64,000 bases of DNA from Bradyrhizobium diazoefficiens (GTDB taxonomy: Bacteria; Pseudomonadota; Alphaproteobacteria; Rhizobiales; Xanthobacteraceae): positions 434,001-498,000 of the forward strand of contig NZ_JAFCJE010000006.1 in assembly GCF_018131185.1 (NCBI RefSeq), given 5' to 3'. The notes beneath the pieces were generated by a model. The model worked only from the letters and a program-made list of their open reading frames with translations. It searched no databases and was not told the origin of the DNA. A program made the position numbers and the translations under genes. This document shows, in pieces, positions 8,812 to 17,734 of the stretch; the stretch's first letter is position 1; every line of letters begins with the position of its first letter.

Positions 8812-9963
8812 ATGATCGATTTTTTTGCTCATAGTTTCAATACGTTGAGCCATGGGGTCCTAGGCTACGCCATTCCCTTCCTGTTCGTCCTGACGATCGT
8901 CGTGTTCTTTCACGAGCTCGGCCACTTTCTGGTCGCGCGCTGGGCGGGCGTTCGCGTGTTAACTTTCTCGCTCGGTTTCGGACCCGAGCTGGTCGGTTTC
9001 AATGACCGCCACGGCACCCGCTGGAAGATCTCGGCCATTCCGCTCGGCGGCTACGTCAAGTTCTTCGGCGACGAGAGCGAGGCATCGACCCCGTCGGCCC
9101 AGACGCTCGAGGCCATGACGACCGAGGAGCGCGCCGGCAGCTTCCACCACAAGAAAGTCGGCCCGCGCGCCGCCATCGTCGCGGCCGGCCCGATCGCCAA
9201 TTTCATTCTGGGTGCGCTGATCTTCGCGGGCATGGCGCTGTACTACGGCAAGCCGAGCACGATCGCGCGCGTTGACGGCGTCGTCGCCGACGGCGCTGCG
9301 GCCGCGGCCGGCTTCAAGGTCGGGGACGTCGTTGTTCAGATCGACGGCAAGCCGATCGAGAGCTTTGCGGATATGCAGCGAATCGTTGCGATGAATGCCG
9401 GTTCGGCGCTTGCCTTCCAGGTGAAGCGGGACGGTAGCATCGTCTCGCTGACGGCCACCCCGGCGCTGCTCGAGCGCAAGGATCCGTTCGGCAACAGCCA
9501 CCGGCTCGGTGTGCTCGGCATCGAGCACAAGGCCCAGGCCGGCGAGGCCTCGACCGCGCCGGTCGGCGTCGGCGAGGCGCTCAAGATCGGCGTCGAGCAG
9601 GTCTGGTTCATCATCACCAGCACATTCAAGTTCCTGGGAGCGCTGTTTGTTGGTCAGGGCAATCCCAACGAGGTCAGCGGCGTCCTGGGAATCGCGAAGA
9701 TGTCGGGGCAGGCGGCCAGCGCCGGGTTCCAGTTCGTGATCAATTTGTGCGCGGTGCTGTCGGTGTCGATCGGCCTGTTGAACCTATTCCCGATTCCGCT
9801 GCTCGATGGCGGTCACCTTATGTTCTATGCGGCCGAAGTGGCCCGCGGCCGGCCCCTGTCGGAGCGGACTCAGGAGATGGGGTTCCGAATCGGGCTCGGC
9901 CTGGTGCTGATGTTGATGGTGTTTGCGACCTACAACGACATCCTGCGAATGGCGGCATCCTGA
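8812..9963 (+). CDS. rseP: Site-2 protease RseP family, membrane zinc metalloprotease
   Basis: Intramembrane protease of the M50 family that cleaves anti-sigma factors and leftover signal peptides. The zinc site HELGH is at residues 34-38 in the first membrane helix; a PDZ domain follows (about 130-200), then the third metal ligand region FPIPLLDGGHLMFY near 330 in a membrane helix. The 383 residues with a single clear PDZ domain fit alphaproteobacterial members (E. coli RseP has two). It sits in the conserved dxr-rseP-bamA order. Confidence 0.95.
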   Translation: MIDFFAHSFNTLSHGVLGYAIPFLFVLTIVVFFHELGHFLVARWAGVRVLTFSLGFGPELVGFNDRHGTRWKISAIPLGGYVKFFGDESEASTPSAQTLEAMTTEERAGSFHHKKVGPRAAIVAAGPIANFILGALIFAGMALYYGKPSTIARVDGVVADGAAAAAGFKVGDVVVQIDGKPIESFADMQRIVAMNAGSALAFQVKRDGSIVSLTATPALLERKDPFGNSHRLGVLGIEHKAQAGEASTAPVGVGEALKIGVEQVWFIITSTFKFLGALFVGQGNPNEVSGVLGIAKMSGQAASAGFQFVINLCAVLSVSIGLLNLFPIPLLDGGHLMFYAAEVARGRPLSERTQEMGFRIGLGLVLMLMVFATYNDILRMAAS

Positions 9964-10139
9964 TGGAGGCTTTTTTGTGGCGTTGCTGTTGAGCAACGTC
10001 TTGCAATGAAATTGAAATCACGACGCTTTCGGCCGTTTGCGGCGTCGGCGAAATTGGCTACAAGCGGCCTCGACTTGGGGAATCTCCAGACCGGCGTTGG
10101 GGTTGGGTCTGGCTCGGAATGATAAGGGCGCGTTGCGCG

Positions 10140-12662
10140 ATGAAGTTTGGACTGCGACTCCGGGGGGGCTTGCTCGCAACCCTGATCATGTTCGGCGCGC
10201 CGGTGGTTGCCCCGGTCGGGGCTGTTTTTGTGTCTTCGTCTGCGCTCGCTCAGACCGTTCAGTCGATTTCCGTCGAAGGAAATCGCCGCGTCGAGGTGGA
10301 GACGATCCGCTCCTACTTCAAGCCCGGTCCGGGCGGTCGCCTGGATCAAGGCGCCGTCGACGACGGCCTCAAGGCGTTGATCGAGACCGGCCTGTTCCAG
10401 GACGTCAGGATCAACCGCGGCGCCGGTGGCCAGATCATCGTCTCGGTGGTGGAAAACCCGGTGATCGGCCGGATCGCCTTCGAGGGCAACAAGAAGATCA
10501 AGGACGAACAGCTCACCGCTGAAGTCCAGTCCAAGGCGCGCGGCACCTTCTCCCGCGCCATGGTGCAGTCCGACACGCTGCGAATCGCCGAAATCTATCG
10601 CCGGTCGGGCCGCTACGACGTGCGCGTCACGCCCGAGATCATCGAGCAGCCGAACAACCGCGTCGATCTCATCTTCACGGTCGAGGAGGGCGTCAAGACC
10701 GGCGTCAAATCGATCGAGTTCGTCGGCAACGTTGCGTTCTCGTCCTATCGTCTCAGGGACATCATCAAGACGCGCGAAACGAACCTGCTGAGCTTCCTCG
10801 GCAGCGGCGACGTCTATGATCCCGATCGCGTCGAAGCCGACCGCGACCTGATCCGCCGCTTCTATCTCAAGCACGGTTTCGCCGACGTCCAGGTCGTGGC
10901 CGCGCTCACCGAATACGATCCCGAGAAGAAGGGCTTCAACGTCACCTTCAAGATCGAGGAAGGCTTTCAGTACCGCGTTGGCGCGGTCGAATTCCGCTCC
11001 AGCATTCCGAACTTCGATCCCAACTCGATGCGCGGCTATTCCCGCGTCAATGCCGGCTCTCTCTACAATGTCGAGTCGGTCGAGAAGTCGGTCGAGGAGA
11101 TGCAGATCGAGGCCTCGCGGCGCGGCTATGCCTTCGCCGTGGTCCGGCCCGGTGGCGACCGCAACTTCGAGGCGCACACCGTCTCCGTCGTGTTCAACAT
11201 CGACGAGGGCCCGCGCACCTATATCGAGCGCATCAATCTGCGCGGCAACACGCGCACGCGCGACTACGTGATCCGTCGCGAATTCGACCTCTCCGAGGGC
11301 GATGCCTACAACCGCGCGCTGGTCGACCGTGCCGAGCGGCGCCTGAAGAACCTCGACTATTTCAAGAGCGTGAAGATCACGACGGAGCCCGGCTCGTCGA
11401 CCGACCGCGTGATCCTGATCGTCGACATGGAAGAGAAATCGACCGGCGACTTCTCGGTCTCGGGCGGTTACTCCACGACGGACGGTGCGCTGGCCGAAGT
11501 CTCGGTTGCCGAGCGCAATCTGCTCGGCCGCGGCCTGTTCGCCAAGGCGGCCGTGACCTATGGCCAGTACGCACGCGGCTACTCGCTGTCGTTCGTCGAG
11601 CCGTATCTGCTCGACTACCGCGTCGCGCTCGGCCTCGACCTCTATCAGCGCCAGCAGCTGTCCAACAGCTACATCTCCTACGGCACCAAGACGATCGGCT
11701 TCTCGCCGCGCCTCGGCTTCTCCCTGCGTGAAGATCTGGCGCTGCAGCTGCGCTACTCGATCTACCAGCAGGAAATCACGCTGCCGGGCTACCTGGCGAA
11801 CTGTAACAACGACCCGCTCTCCTCGGCGTTCAACCCGAGCCCGGCTTACGCCGCTGCCAATGGCATTAGTCTCGCCTCCACCAACGGCCTCGGCTGCTAC
11901 AACGACGGCGAAGCCTCGCTGCCGGTGCGCAAGGAGCTTGCCAACGGCAAGACCCTGACCTCCGCGCTCGGCTATACGCTGACCTACAACACGCTCGACA
12001 ACAACAAGAACCCCACCGATGGTCTGCTCGTCGACTTCCGTCAGGATTTCGCCGGCGTCGGCGGCGACGTCTCCTATCTGAAGTCGGTGATCGACGCGAA
12101 GTACTATACGCCGCTGGTGTCCGACATCGTCGGCCTCGTCCGCGTGCAGAGCGGCATGCTGAACAAGATCGGCACCGATCTGCGCATGCTCGACCACTTC
12201 CAGATGGGCCCGAATCTGGTCCGCGGTTTTGCCCCGAACGGCATCGGCCCGCGCGATCTGAACCCCTTCGGTAGCCAGGACGCGCTCGGCGGCACCAAGT
12301 ACTGGGGCGCTTCGCTCGAACTGCAGATGCCGTTCTGGTTCCTGCCGAAGGAAGTGGGTCTGAAGGGCGCGGTGTATGCCGATGCCGGCGGTCTCTACGA
12401 TTATAAGGGACCGACGAGCTGGACCACGACCAACGAGGTCAATGCACCCGGCTGTATCCCCTCGAGCATCAATCCGTCCAGCACCGGAACCTGTACCGGC
12501 CTCGTCTACGACGACAGCAAGGTGGTTCGGTCCTCGGTCGGTGTCGGCCTGATCTGGCAGTCGCCGTTCGGTCCGCTGCGCTTCGACTACGCCGTGCCGC
12601 TCAGCAAGGGCAAGTACGACCGCACGCAGGAGTTCCGGTTCGGCGGCGGCACCACGTTCTAG
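10140..12662 (+). CDS. bamA: Outer membrane protein assembly factor BamA
   Basis: Core of the BAM complex that inserts beta-barrel proteins into the outer membrane. A signal peptide with cleavage expected after SSSALA is followed by five POTRA domains (about 35-420, recurring GNRRVE, FEGNKKIKD, VGNVAF, LRGNTRTRDYVIRREF) and a C-terminal barrel ending in EFRFGGGTTF, with the terminal Phe expected of barrel proteins. The ATG at 10140 (840 residues) gives a compact signal peptide and has AAGGG upstream; the in-frame ATG at 10119 would add seven residues. lpxD follows after a repeat-bearing gap. Confidence 0.96.
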   Translation: MKFGLRLRGGLLATLIMFGAPVVAPVGAVFVSSSALAQTVQSISVEGNRRVEVETIRSYFKPGPGGRLDQGAVDDGLKALIETGLFQDVRINRGAGGQIIVSVVENPVIGRIAFEGNKKIKDEQLTAEVQSKARGTFSRAMVQSDTLRIAEIYRRSGRYDVRVTPEIIEQPNNRVDLIFTVEEGVKTGVKSIEFVGNVAFSSYRLRDIIKTRETNLLSFLGSGDVYDPDRVEADRDLIRRFYLKHGFADVQVVAALTEYDPEKKGFNVTFKIEEGFQYRVGAVEFRSSIPNFDPNSMRGYSRVNAGSLYNVESVEKSVEEMQIEASRRGYAFAVVRPGGDRNFEAHTVSVVFNIDEGPRTYIERINLRGNTRTRDYVIRREFDLSEGDAYNRALVDRAERRLKNLDYFKSVKITTEPGSSTDRVILIVDMEEKSTGDFSVSGGYSTTDGALAEVSVAERNLLGRGLFAKAAVTYGQYARGYSLSFVEPYLLDYRVALGLDLYQRQQLSNSYISYGTKTIGFSPRLGFSLREDLALQLRYSIYQQEITLPGYLANCNNDPLSSAFNPSPAYAAANGISLASTNGLGCYNDGEASLPVRKELANGKTLTSALGYTLTYNTLDNNKNPTDGLLVDFRQDFAGVGGDVSYLKSVIDAKYYTPLVSDIVGLVRVQSGMLNKIGTDLRMLDHFQMGPNLVRGFAPNGIGPRDLNPFGSQDALGGTKYWGASLELQMPFWFLPKEVGLKGAVYADAGGLYDYKGPTSWTTTNEVNAPGCIPSSINPSSTGTCTGLVYDDSKVVRSSVGVGLIWQSPFGPLRFDYAVPLSKGKYDRTQEFRFGGGTTF

Positions 12663-12674
12663 TTCGATCAGCAC

Positions 12675-12720
12675 GGCACGATCCGGATCACTGGAGCCGG
12701 TTTCCGAAAGGGATCGTGCC
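12675..12720. repeat. Imperfect palindromic intergenic repeat, Bradyrhizobium-like
   Basis: Arms GGCACGATCC (12675-12684) and GGATCGTGCC (12711-12720) are perfect reverse complements, around a centre containing CCGGTTTCCGAAA. The layout recalls dispersed elements seen between Bradyrhizobium genes (GCATGATCCGGAAAAGT... CCGGTTTTCCG... ATCATGC), here degenerate. In RNA it would form a hairpin just after the bamA stop. Family membership is from memory. Confidence 0.5.
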
Positions 12721-12787
12721 ATTCCAAGAGATGGGGCATGATGCGGCCTGACCGCTTCATGCCGAAGCCGGACCGCGACGGGGTGGA

Positions 12788-13855
12788 ATGGCGCAGCCGA
12801 TCTTCTTCACAAAGCCGCCTGCCTCAGCCCTGGCTGACATCGCTACGCTGATCCAGGCGCAGCTGGTCGATCCGGGCAGAGGCGGCAACGTCATCACAGG
12901 CCTTGCTTCGCTCGACGAAGCGGGTCCGATGCATTTGGCGTTCTTCGACAATTTGAAATACGCCGACGAGCTCAAGGCGACCAAGGCCGGCGCGTGCCTG
13001 GTGAGCCCGCGCTTCGAGGCCCAGGTGCCCGCGCATGTGGCTGTGCTGCGGGTGACGCAACCGTTCCGGGCCTTCGTCAGGCTCGCGCGGGAATGGCACG
13101 GCGATGCGCTCAGGCCGCAATCCTGGGTCGGCAATGACGGTATCGCACCGTCCGCGATCATCGATCCCACGGCCCGGCTCGAGGACGGCGTGATCGTCGA
13201 TCCCCTGGCGGTGATCGGCCCGGATGTCGAGATCGGCAGCGGCACGGTGGTCGGCGCCGGGGCGGTGATCGGTCCCGGGGTCAAGATCGGCCGGGACTGC
13301 AATGTCGGTGCCCGTACCGCCATCCAGTGCGCGCTGATCGGCAACGACGTGCTGATCCATCCCGGCTGCTCGATCGGCCAGGACGGTTACGGTTTCATCT
13401 TCTTCGGCCCCGAGGGCCATCTGAAGGTGCCGCAGACCGGCCGCGTGCTGATCCAGAACAATGTGGAGGTCGGCGCCGGCACCACCATCGATCGCGGATC
13501 CTTGCGCGACACCGTGATCGGGGAGGGCACCAAAATCGACAATCAGGTCCAGATCGGCCACAATGTGACCATCGGCCGGAATTGCCTGCTGGCGGCTCAG
13601 ATCGGTCTCGCCGGCAGCCTGACCATCGGCGACAACGTTGCGCTGGGAGCCAAGGTTGGCATCAACAACCACCTCAAGATCGGAGATGGGGCCCAGGTCA
13701 CCGCGATGAGCGGCGTCAAGGACGACATCCCGGCTGGCGGACGCTGGGGTGGCTTCTTTGCCAAACCGACCAAGCAGTGGTTCAAGGAGATCATCGCGGT
13801 GGAGCGCCTGGTGCGCGACAGCAAGGCCGATGCGAAGGACGAGGGACGGGAATGA
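12788..13855 (+). CDS. lpxD: UDP-3-O-(3-hydroxymyristoyl)glucosamine N-acyltransferase
   Basis: Third committed step of lipid A synthesis: transfers a hydroxyacyl chain from ACP to the 2-amino group of UDP-3-O-acyl-glucosamine. It has an N-terminal uridine-binding domain (to about 110), then a left-handed parallel beta-helix of hexapeptide repeats (for example IGPDVEIGSGTVVGAGAVIG). The region QIGHNVTIGRNC carries the expected catalytic His. The 355 residues are normal. Its stop overlaps the fabZ start (ATGA). Confidence 0.96.
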   Translation: MAQPIFFTKPPASALADIATLIQAQLVDPGRGGNVITGLASLDEAGPMHLAFFDNLKYADELKATKAGACLVSPRFEAQVPAHVAVLRVTQPFRAFVRLAREWHGDALRPQSWVGNDGIAPSAIIDPTARLEDGVIVDPLAVIGPDVEIGSGTVVGAGAVIGPGVKIGRDCNVGARTAIQCALIGNDVLIHPGCSIGQDGYGFIFFGPEGHLKVPQTGRVLIQNNVEVGAGTTIDRGSLRDTVIGEGTKIDNQVQIGHNVTIGRNCLLAAQIGLAGSLTIGDNVALGAKVGINNHLKIGDGAQVTAMSGVKDDIPAGGRWGGFFAKPTKQWFKEIIAVERLVRDSKADAKDEGRE

Positions 13856-14313
13856 CGGCGGAATCACCTGTTAAGTTCGAGCTGGTGGATATCAACGCCA
13901 TCCTCCAGACCCTGCCGCACCGCTTTCCGATGCTGCTGATCGACCGCGTGATCAACATCCGCGCCGACTACAGCGGCATCGGCATCAAGAACGTCACCTT
14001 CAACGAGCCGGCCTTCCAGGGGCATTTCCCGGAGCGCCCGGTCTATCCCGGCGTCATGATGATCGAGGCGATGGCGCAGACCGCGGGCGTGATCGGCATC
14101 AAGTCGGTCGAAGGCACGGAGAAGCCGCGGGCGGTTTATTTCCTCACCATCGACAAGTGCAAGTTCCGCAAGCCCGTGCTGCCCGGCGACACCATCGAGT
14201 ACCACATGCGCTCGGTCGGCCGCCGCAAGGCCATGTGGTGGTTTCACGGCGATGCCAAGGTCAACGGGCAGGTGGTTGCGGAAGCCGATGTCGGCGCCAT
14301 GCTGACGGACTGA
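13852..14313 (+). CDS. fabZ: 3-hydroxyacyl-ACP dehydratase FabZ
   Basis: Dehydrates 3-hydroxyacyl-ACP in fatty acid elongation and so competes with lipid A synthesis for hydroxymyristoyl-ACP. The hot-dog fold signature is clear: LPHRFPMLLIDRV with the catalytic His, and FPERPVYPGVMMIEAMAQ with the catalytic Glu. The ATG at 13852 overlaps the lpxD stop by four bases, giving 153 residues. In many relatives lpxA follows directly; here an antisense gene of about 320 bases intervenes. Confidence 0.96.
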   Translation: MTAESPVKFELVDINAILQTLPHRFPMLLIDRVINIRADYSGIGIKNVTFNEPAFQGHFPERPVYPGVMMIEAMAQTAGVIGIKSVEGTEKPRAVYFLTIDKCKFRKPVLPGDTIEYHMRSVGRRKAMWWFHGDAKVNGQVVAEADVGAMLTD

Positions 14314-14331
14314 GCCGCCGCGGGCCGGGAC

Positions 14332-14655
14332 TCACGCGTTGCAATCGTAGCGGCCGCCGGCCGCCTCCCGCCGGATATGCCGGTTGAAGAACTGGCCCAT
14401 GGACGGCGCGCCCAGAAGGCGGTCGACCGTCTCGGCCGCGACGCCGCAATAGCGCGCATAGAAGCCGCCGGTCGCGACGACGAGGTCGTTGTGCGCGCGG
14501 TCGTAGCAGACGCGCTGAAGTACCGTGCTGCGACTGATGTCGCGGCACTCGAATGTCGCGAGGTCGATCGGACGGCGATCGCCGGTCTCGACCGTCTCGG
14601 ACACGATCGGTGCGGCTGCGAGCTGTACGAGCAGAAATGCCAGGGCCCTGACCAC
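14332..14655 (-). CDS. Small secreted KTSC-like protein of unknown function
   Basis: Encodes about 107 residues on the strand opposite to the lipid A genes. The suggested GTG start gives an immediate signal peptide (VVRALAFLLVQLAAAP). The remainder, with RVCYDRAHNDLVVATGGFYARYCGV and then APSMGQFFNRHIR, resembles the KTSC fold (a short domain also found next to lysyl-tRNA synthetase genes): a conserved Tyr after a hydrophobic strand, an aromatic GxxYxxY region and SxGxFFNxxIR. Three or four Cys could form disulfides outside the cytoplasm. A longer ATG start at 14706 would lie inside a perfect hairpin and loses the clean signal peptide. Function unknown. Confidence 0.6.
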   Translation of the reverse strand: MVRALAFLLVQLAAAPIVSETVETGDRRPIDLATFECRDISRSTVLQRVCYDRAHNDLVVATGGFYARYCGVAAETVDRLLGAPSMGQFFNRHIRREAAGGRYDCNA

Positions 14656-14680
14656 GCGTGCTGAAGCTCCACATGAAGGT

Positions 14681-14707
14681 GATGAGGCGCCGGGAAGGCG
14701 CCTCATC
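14681..14707. repeat. Perfect 11-bp hairpin upstream of the antisense KTSC-like gene
   Basis: GATGAGGCGCC (14681-14691), loop GGGAA, and GGCGCCTCATC (14697-14707) form an uninterrupted stem. No T-run follows on either strand, so a classical terminator is unlikely. It lies in the leader of the minus-strand gene and about 125 bases before lpxA. Confidence 0.6.
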
Positions 14708-14830
14708 CGAACCTTGAAACAGGCCGAGATGATACGTCACTGGACAGATCGGGCATAGTCGCGCTAACCACCGGAAAACTAAGCGACTTCAACACATAGT
14801 CAGCGCTTCCTAACGAGTAAGATTGGCTTG

Positions 14831-15622
14831 ATGAGCACAATTGATCCCACCGCACGGGTCGCGGACGGCGCCGTGATCGGCGAGGGCACCGAGATCGGAC
14901 CCTATTGCATCATCGGCCCGCATGTCGTGATCGGCGCAAACTGCAAGCTGATCGGGCATGTGCACATCACCGCGCAGACCACCATCGGCGACGATTGCAC
15001 CATCTACCCCTTCGCCTCGCTCGGCACGCCGCCGCAGTCGCTCAGCTACCGGGGCGAGCTGACACAGCTCAAGATCGGTTCAGGCTGCACCATCCGCGAA
15101 TCCGTGACCATGAACGCGGGCACCGTCGCCGGCGGCGGGGTCACCACGGTTGGCGACCGCGGCTATTTCATGAATTGCAGCCATGTCGGCCACGATTGCC
15201 ATGTCGGCAATGACGTCATCTTCGCGACGTCGGCAACGCTCGGCGGTCATTGCGAGATCGGCGACTTCGTCTTCATCGGCGGACTGTCCGCCGTGCATCA
15301 GTTTACCCGTATCGGGCCGCAGGTCATGGTCGGCGGCGTCTGCGGCGTGCGCGACGACATCATCCCGTTTGGCCTCGTCAACGGCCAATATGCGGTGCTG
15401 GAGGGCCTCAACCTGATCGGTATGAAGCGGCGCAAGTTCACCAAGCAGCGGCTGGCGACCGTGCGCGGATTCTACCAAAAGCTCTTCCACGGCCTCGGCA
15501 CCTTCGCCGAGCGGCTGGAGGCATCAAGGCCGCTCGCGGGCGAGGATCCGGCGATCGCCGAGATCCTCGACTTCATCGGCAAGGGTAAGCGCCCGCTCTG
15601 TCTTCCTGCCATTGCGAAGTGA
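14831..15622 (+). CDS. lpxA: UDP-N-acetylglucosamine O-acyltransferase
   Basis: First step of lipid A synthesis: transfers 3-hydroxyacyl from ACP to the 3-OH of UDP-GlcNAc in the cytoplasm. The protein is a left-handed beta-helix with many hexapeptides (GEGTEIGPYCIIGPHVVIG) and the catalytic-His region CSHVGHDCHVGND; the C-terminal alpha-helical part contains FTKQRLATVRGFYQKLF. ATG 14831 gives 263 residues, starting MSTIDPTARVADGAV; the in-frame TTG just before it is not needed. lpxI starts a few bases after the stop. Confidence 0.96.
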   Translation: MSTIDPTARVADGAVIGEGTEIGPYCIIGPHVVIGANCKLIGHVHITAQTTIGDDCTIYPFASLGTPPQSLSYRGELTQLKIGSGCTIRESVTMNAGTVAGGGVTTVGDRGYFMNCSHVGHDCHVGNDVIFATSATLGGHCEIGDFVFIGGLSAVHQFTRIGPQVMVGGVCGVRDDIIPFGLVNGQYAVLEGLNLIGMKRRKFTKQRLATVRGFYQKLFHGLGTFAERLEASRPLAGEDPAIAEILDFIGKGKRPLCLPAIAK

Positions 15623-15629
15623 TGTCGAG

Positions 15630-16499
15630 ATGGCCGCGGGCATGACATCGGCGGCTTCTGAGACGTCTTCGACGGTCGGCATCGTCGCCGGCGGCGGCGC
15701 GATGCCGTTCGCGGTTGCGGACTCGCTTGCGACGCGCGGCATCACGCCGGTTCTGTTTCCGCTTCGGGGGGCCTGCGATCCGGCGCGGGTGGAGAAATTC
15801 CGCCACCGCTGGATCTCGGTCGGCCAGCTCGGCCGGGCGATGCGGGTGTTCCGCGAGGAGGGCTGCCGCGACCTGATCTTCATCGGCACCTTGGTGCGGC
15901 CCTCGTTGACCGAAATAAGGTTCGACGTCACGACGCTGCGCCTGCTCGGCAACGTCATCCGCGCCTTCCGAGGCGGCGACGATCATCTCTTGTCCGGTGT
16001 CGGCCGCATCCTCGAGCAGGGCGGCTTTCGCATGGTCGGCATCAAGGACGTCGCGCCCGATCTGCTGATGCCCGAGGGCTGCATCAGCCGCGCCTGGCCG
16101 AACGACAACAGCAAGACAGACATCGAGCGCGGCCGTGCGGTGCTGACCGCGCTCGGGCCGTTCGATATCGGCCAAGCCGCCGTTGTGATCGACGGACATG
16201 TCGTGGCGGTCGAGGACATCGAGGGCACCGACGCGCTGCTTGCGCGCGTTAGGCGGCTGCGCGAAGAGGGGCGCATCCGCGCCGCCGCGGGTCGCGGCGT
16301 GCTGGTGAAGGCGCCCAAGAGCGGCCAGGACCTGCGCTTCGATCTGCCGACGATCGGCCCGCGCACGCTCGAAGGTGTTGCCGCCGCAGGTCTGGCCGGC
16401 ATCGCCGTCATCGCCGGCAACACCATCGCCGCCGAGCCGCAGGCGATGATCGCGCTGGCCGACGCGAAATATCTCTTCGTCATTGGTCTGCCGGCGTGA
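15630..16499 (+). CDS. lpxI: UDP-2,3-diacylglucosamine pyrophosphatase LpxI
   Basis: Hydrolyses UDP-2,3-diacylglucosamine to lipid X, the step done by LpxH in enterobacteria; LpxI is the unrelated alphaproteobacterial enzyme (DUF1009 family). The N-terminal block VGIVAGGGAMPFAVAD and the block GHVVAVEDIEGTDALLARV, followed by GVLVKAPKSGQDLRFDLPTIG, are diagnostic. Its position between lpxA and lpxB supports the call. Several starts are possible: ATG 15630 (289 residues) or 15642; TTG 15612 would overlap lpxA. The stop overlaps the lpxB start by one base. Confidence 0.94.
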   Translation: MAAGMTSAASETSSTVGIVAGGGAMPFAVADSLATRGITPVLFPLRGACDPARVEKFRHRWISVGQLGRAMRVFREEGCRDLIFIGTLVRPSLTEIRFDVTTLRLLGNVIRAFRGGDDHLLSGVGRILEQGGFRMVGIKDVAPDLLMPEGCISRAWPNDNSKTDIERGRAVLTALGPFDIGQAAVVIDGHVVAVEDIEGTDALLARVRRLREEGRIRAAAGRGVLVKAPKSGQDLRFDLPTIGPRTLEGVAAAGLAGIAVIAGNTIAAEPQAMIALADAKYLFVIGLPA

Positions 16500-17680
16500 T
16501 GCAGTCGCGCGATCCCAAGCGCAAGATATTCCTGATCGCCACCGAGGAATCCGGCGACCGGCTCGGCAGTGCCTTGATGAAGGTGCTGCGCCAGCGCCTC
16601 GGCGACGGCGTCGAATTCGCAGGCGTCGGCGGCCGCACCATGGCGCGCGAGGGGATGGAATCGCTGTTTCCGATCGAAGAGCTCTCGATCGTCGGCTTCG
16701 CCGCGGTCGTGCAGCAACTGCCGAAGATCCTGCGGCTGATCCGCGAGACGGCGGACGCCGTGCTGGAGGCCGCGCCGGACACGCTCGTCATCATCGACAG
16801 TCCCGATTTCACCCATCGCGTCGCCCGCCGCGTGCGCGCGAAGAATCCCGCGATCCCCGTCGTCGATTATGTCTCGCCGCAGCTGTGGGCATGGCGGCCG
16901 GGGCGGGCGCGGACCATGCTCGGCTATGTCGACCACGTCCTTGGTCTCCTGCCGTTCGAGCCGGAGGAATACCGCAAGCTCGGCGGACCGCCGTGCAGCT
17001 ATGTCGGCCATCCCTTAGTCGAGCAATTGTCCTCGCTGCGGCCGAGCGCCGAGGAGCAGGCGCGCCGCAACAGCGAGCCGCCGGTGCTGCTGGTGCTGCC
17101 CGGCAGCCGTCGCAGCGAGGTCAGGCATCATCTCGAAGTGTTCGGTGCAACGCTCGGCCGCCTGAAGACGGAAGGGCGCGCGTTCGAGCTGATGCTGCCG
17201 ACCATGCCGCACCTCGAAGCCACCATCCGTGAGGGCATCGCGAGCTGGCCGGTCAAGCCGAGCATCGTGACCGGCGAGAACGAGAAGCGCGCCGCCTTCC
17301 GCATCGCGCATGCGGCGCTGGCCAAATCCGGCACGGTGACGCTGGAGCTCGCGCTATCTGGCATTCCGATGGTGACGGCCTACCGCGTCGGCGCCATCGA
17401 GGCCTTCATTCTGCGCCGCGCGATCCGCGTCTCCTCGGTGATCCTCGCCAATCTCGTGATCGGCAGGGACGTCATTCCGGAGTACTTGCAGGAGGAGTGC
17501 ACGCCGGAGAAGCTGGCGCTCGCGCTTCATGACGTGCTGACGGATTCTCCGCTGCGGCGGCGACAGGTCGACGCCTTCGCCCAGCTCGATCAGATCATGT
17601 CGACCGGCAACAAGTCACCGAGCGTGCTGGCGGCCGATGTTGTGCTCGCCACGATGCGGAAAGGCAGGGGCGTGAGCTAA
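16499..17680 (+). CDS. lpxB: Lipid-A-disaccharide synthase
   Basis: Glycosyltransferase family 19 enzyme that joins lipid X with UDP-2,3-diacylglucosamine to make the lipid A disaccharide. Characteristic blocks are ATEESGDRLGSAL at the N-terminus, IDSPDFTHRVARRVR, VSPQLWAWRPGR and GHPLVEQL, and in the C-terminal half KSGTVTLELAL and MVTAYRVG. The 393 residues fit the family. The ATG at 16499 shares one base with the lpxI stop. It ends the lipid A block. Confidence 0.96.
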   Translation: MQSRDPKRKIFLIATEESGDRLGSALMKVLRQRLGDGVEFAGVGGRTMAREGMESLFPIEELSIVGFAAVVQQLPKILRLIRETADAVLEAAPDTLVIIDSPDFTHRVARRVRAKNPAIPVVDYVSPQLWAWRPGRARTMLGYVDHVLGLLPFEPEEYRKLGGPPCSYVGHPLVEQLSSLRPSAEEQARRNSEPPVLLVLPGSRRSEVRHHLEVFGATLGRLKTEGRAFELMLPTMPHLEATIREGIASWPVKPSIVTGENEKRAAFRIAHAALAKSGTVTLELALSGIPMVTAYRVGAIEAFILRRAIRVSSVILANLVIGRDVIPEYLQEECTPEKLALALHDVLTDSPLRRRQVDAFAQLDQIMSTGNKSPSVLAADVVLATMRKGRGVS

Positions 17681-17734
17681 GGCGTGTCGTCAGTTCTATG
17701 CTTCTGAAACCGATGGAGTTCGAATTGCGCCTGG

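Noticed and set aside
9981..9998. Hairpin CGTTGCT-GTTG-AGCAACG after rseP
   Set aside because: Only seven base pairs and no U-run; rseP and bamA are probably linked in the block, so a terminator call is not supported.
9930..12722. Very long minus-strand open frame antisense to bamA
   Set aside because: Composition is low-complexity charged sequence and it mirrors the bamA codon pattern; bamA has a signal peptide, POTRA domains and a barrel.
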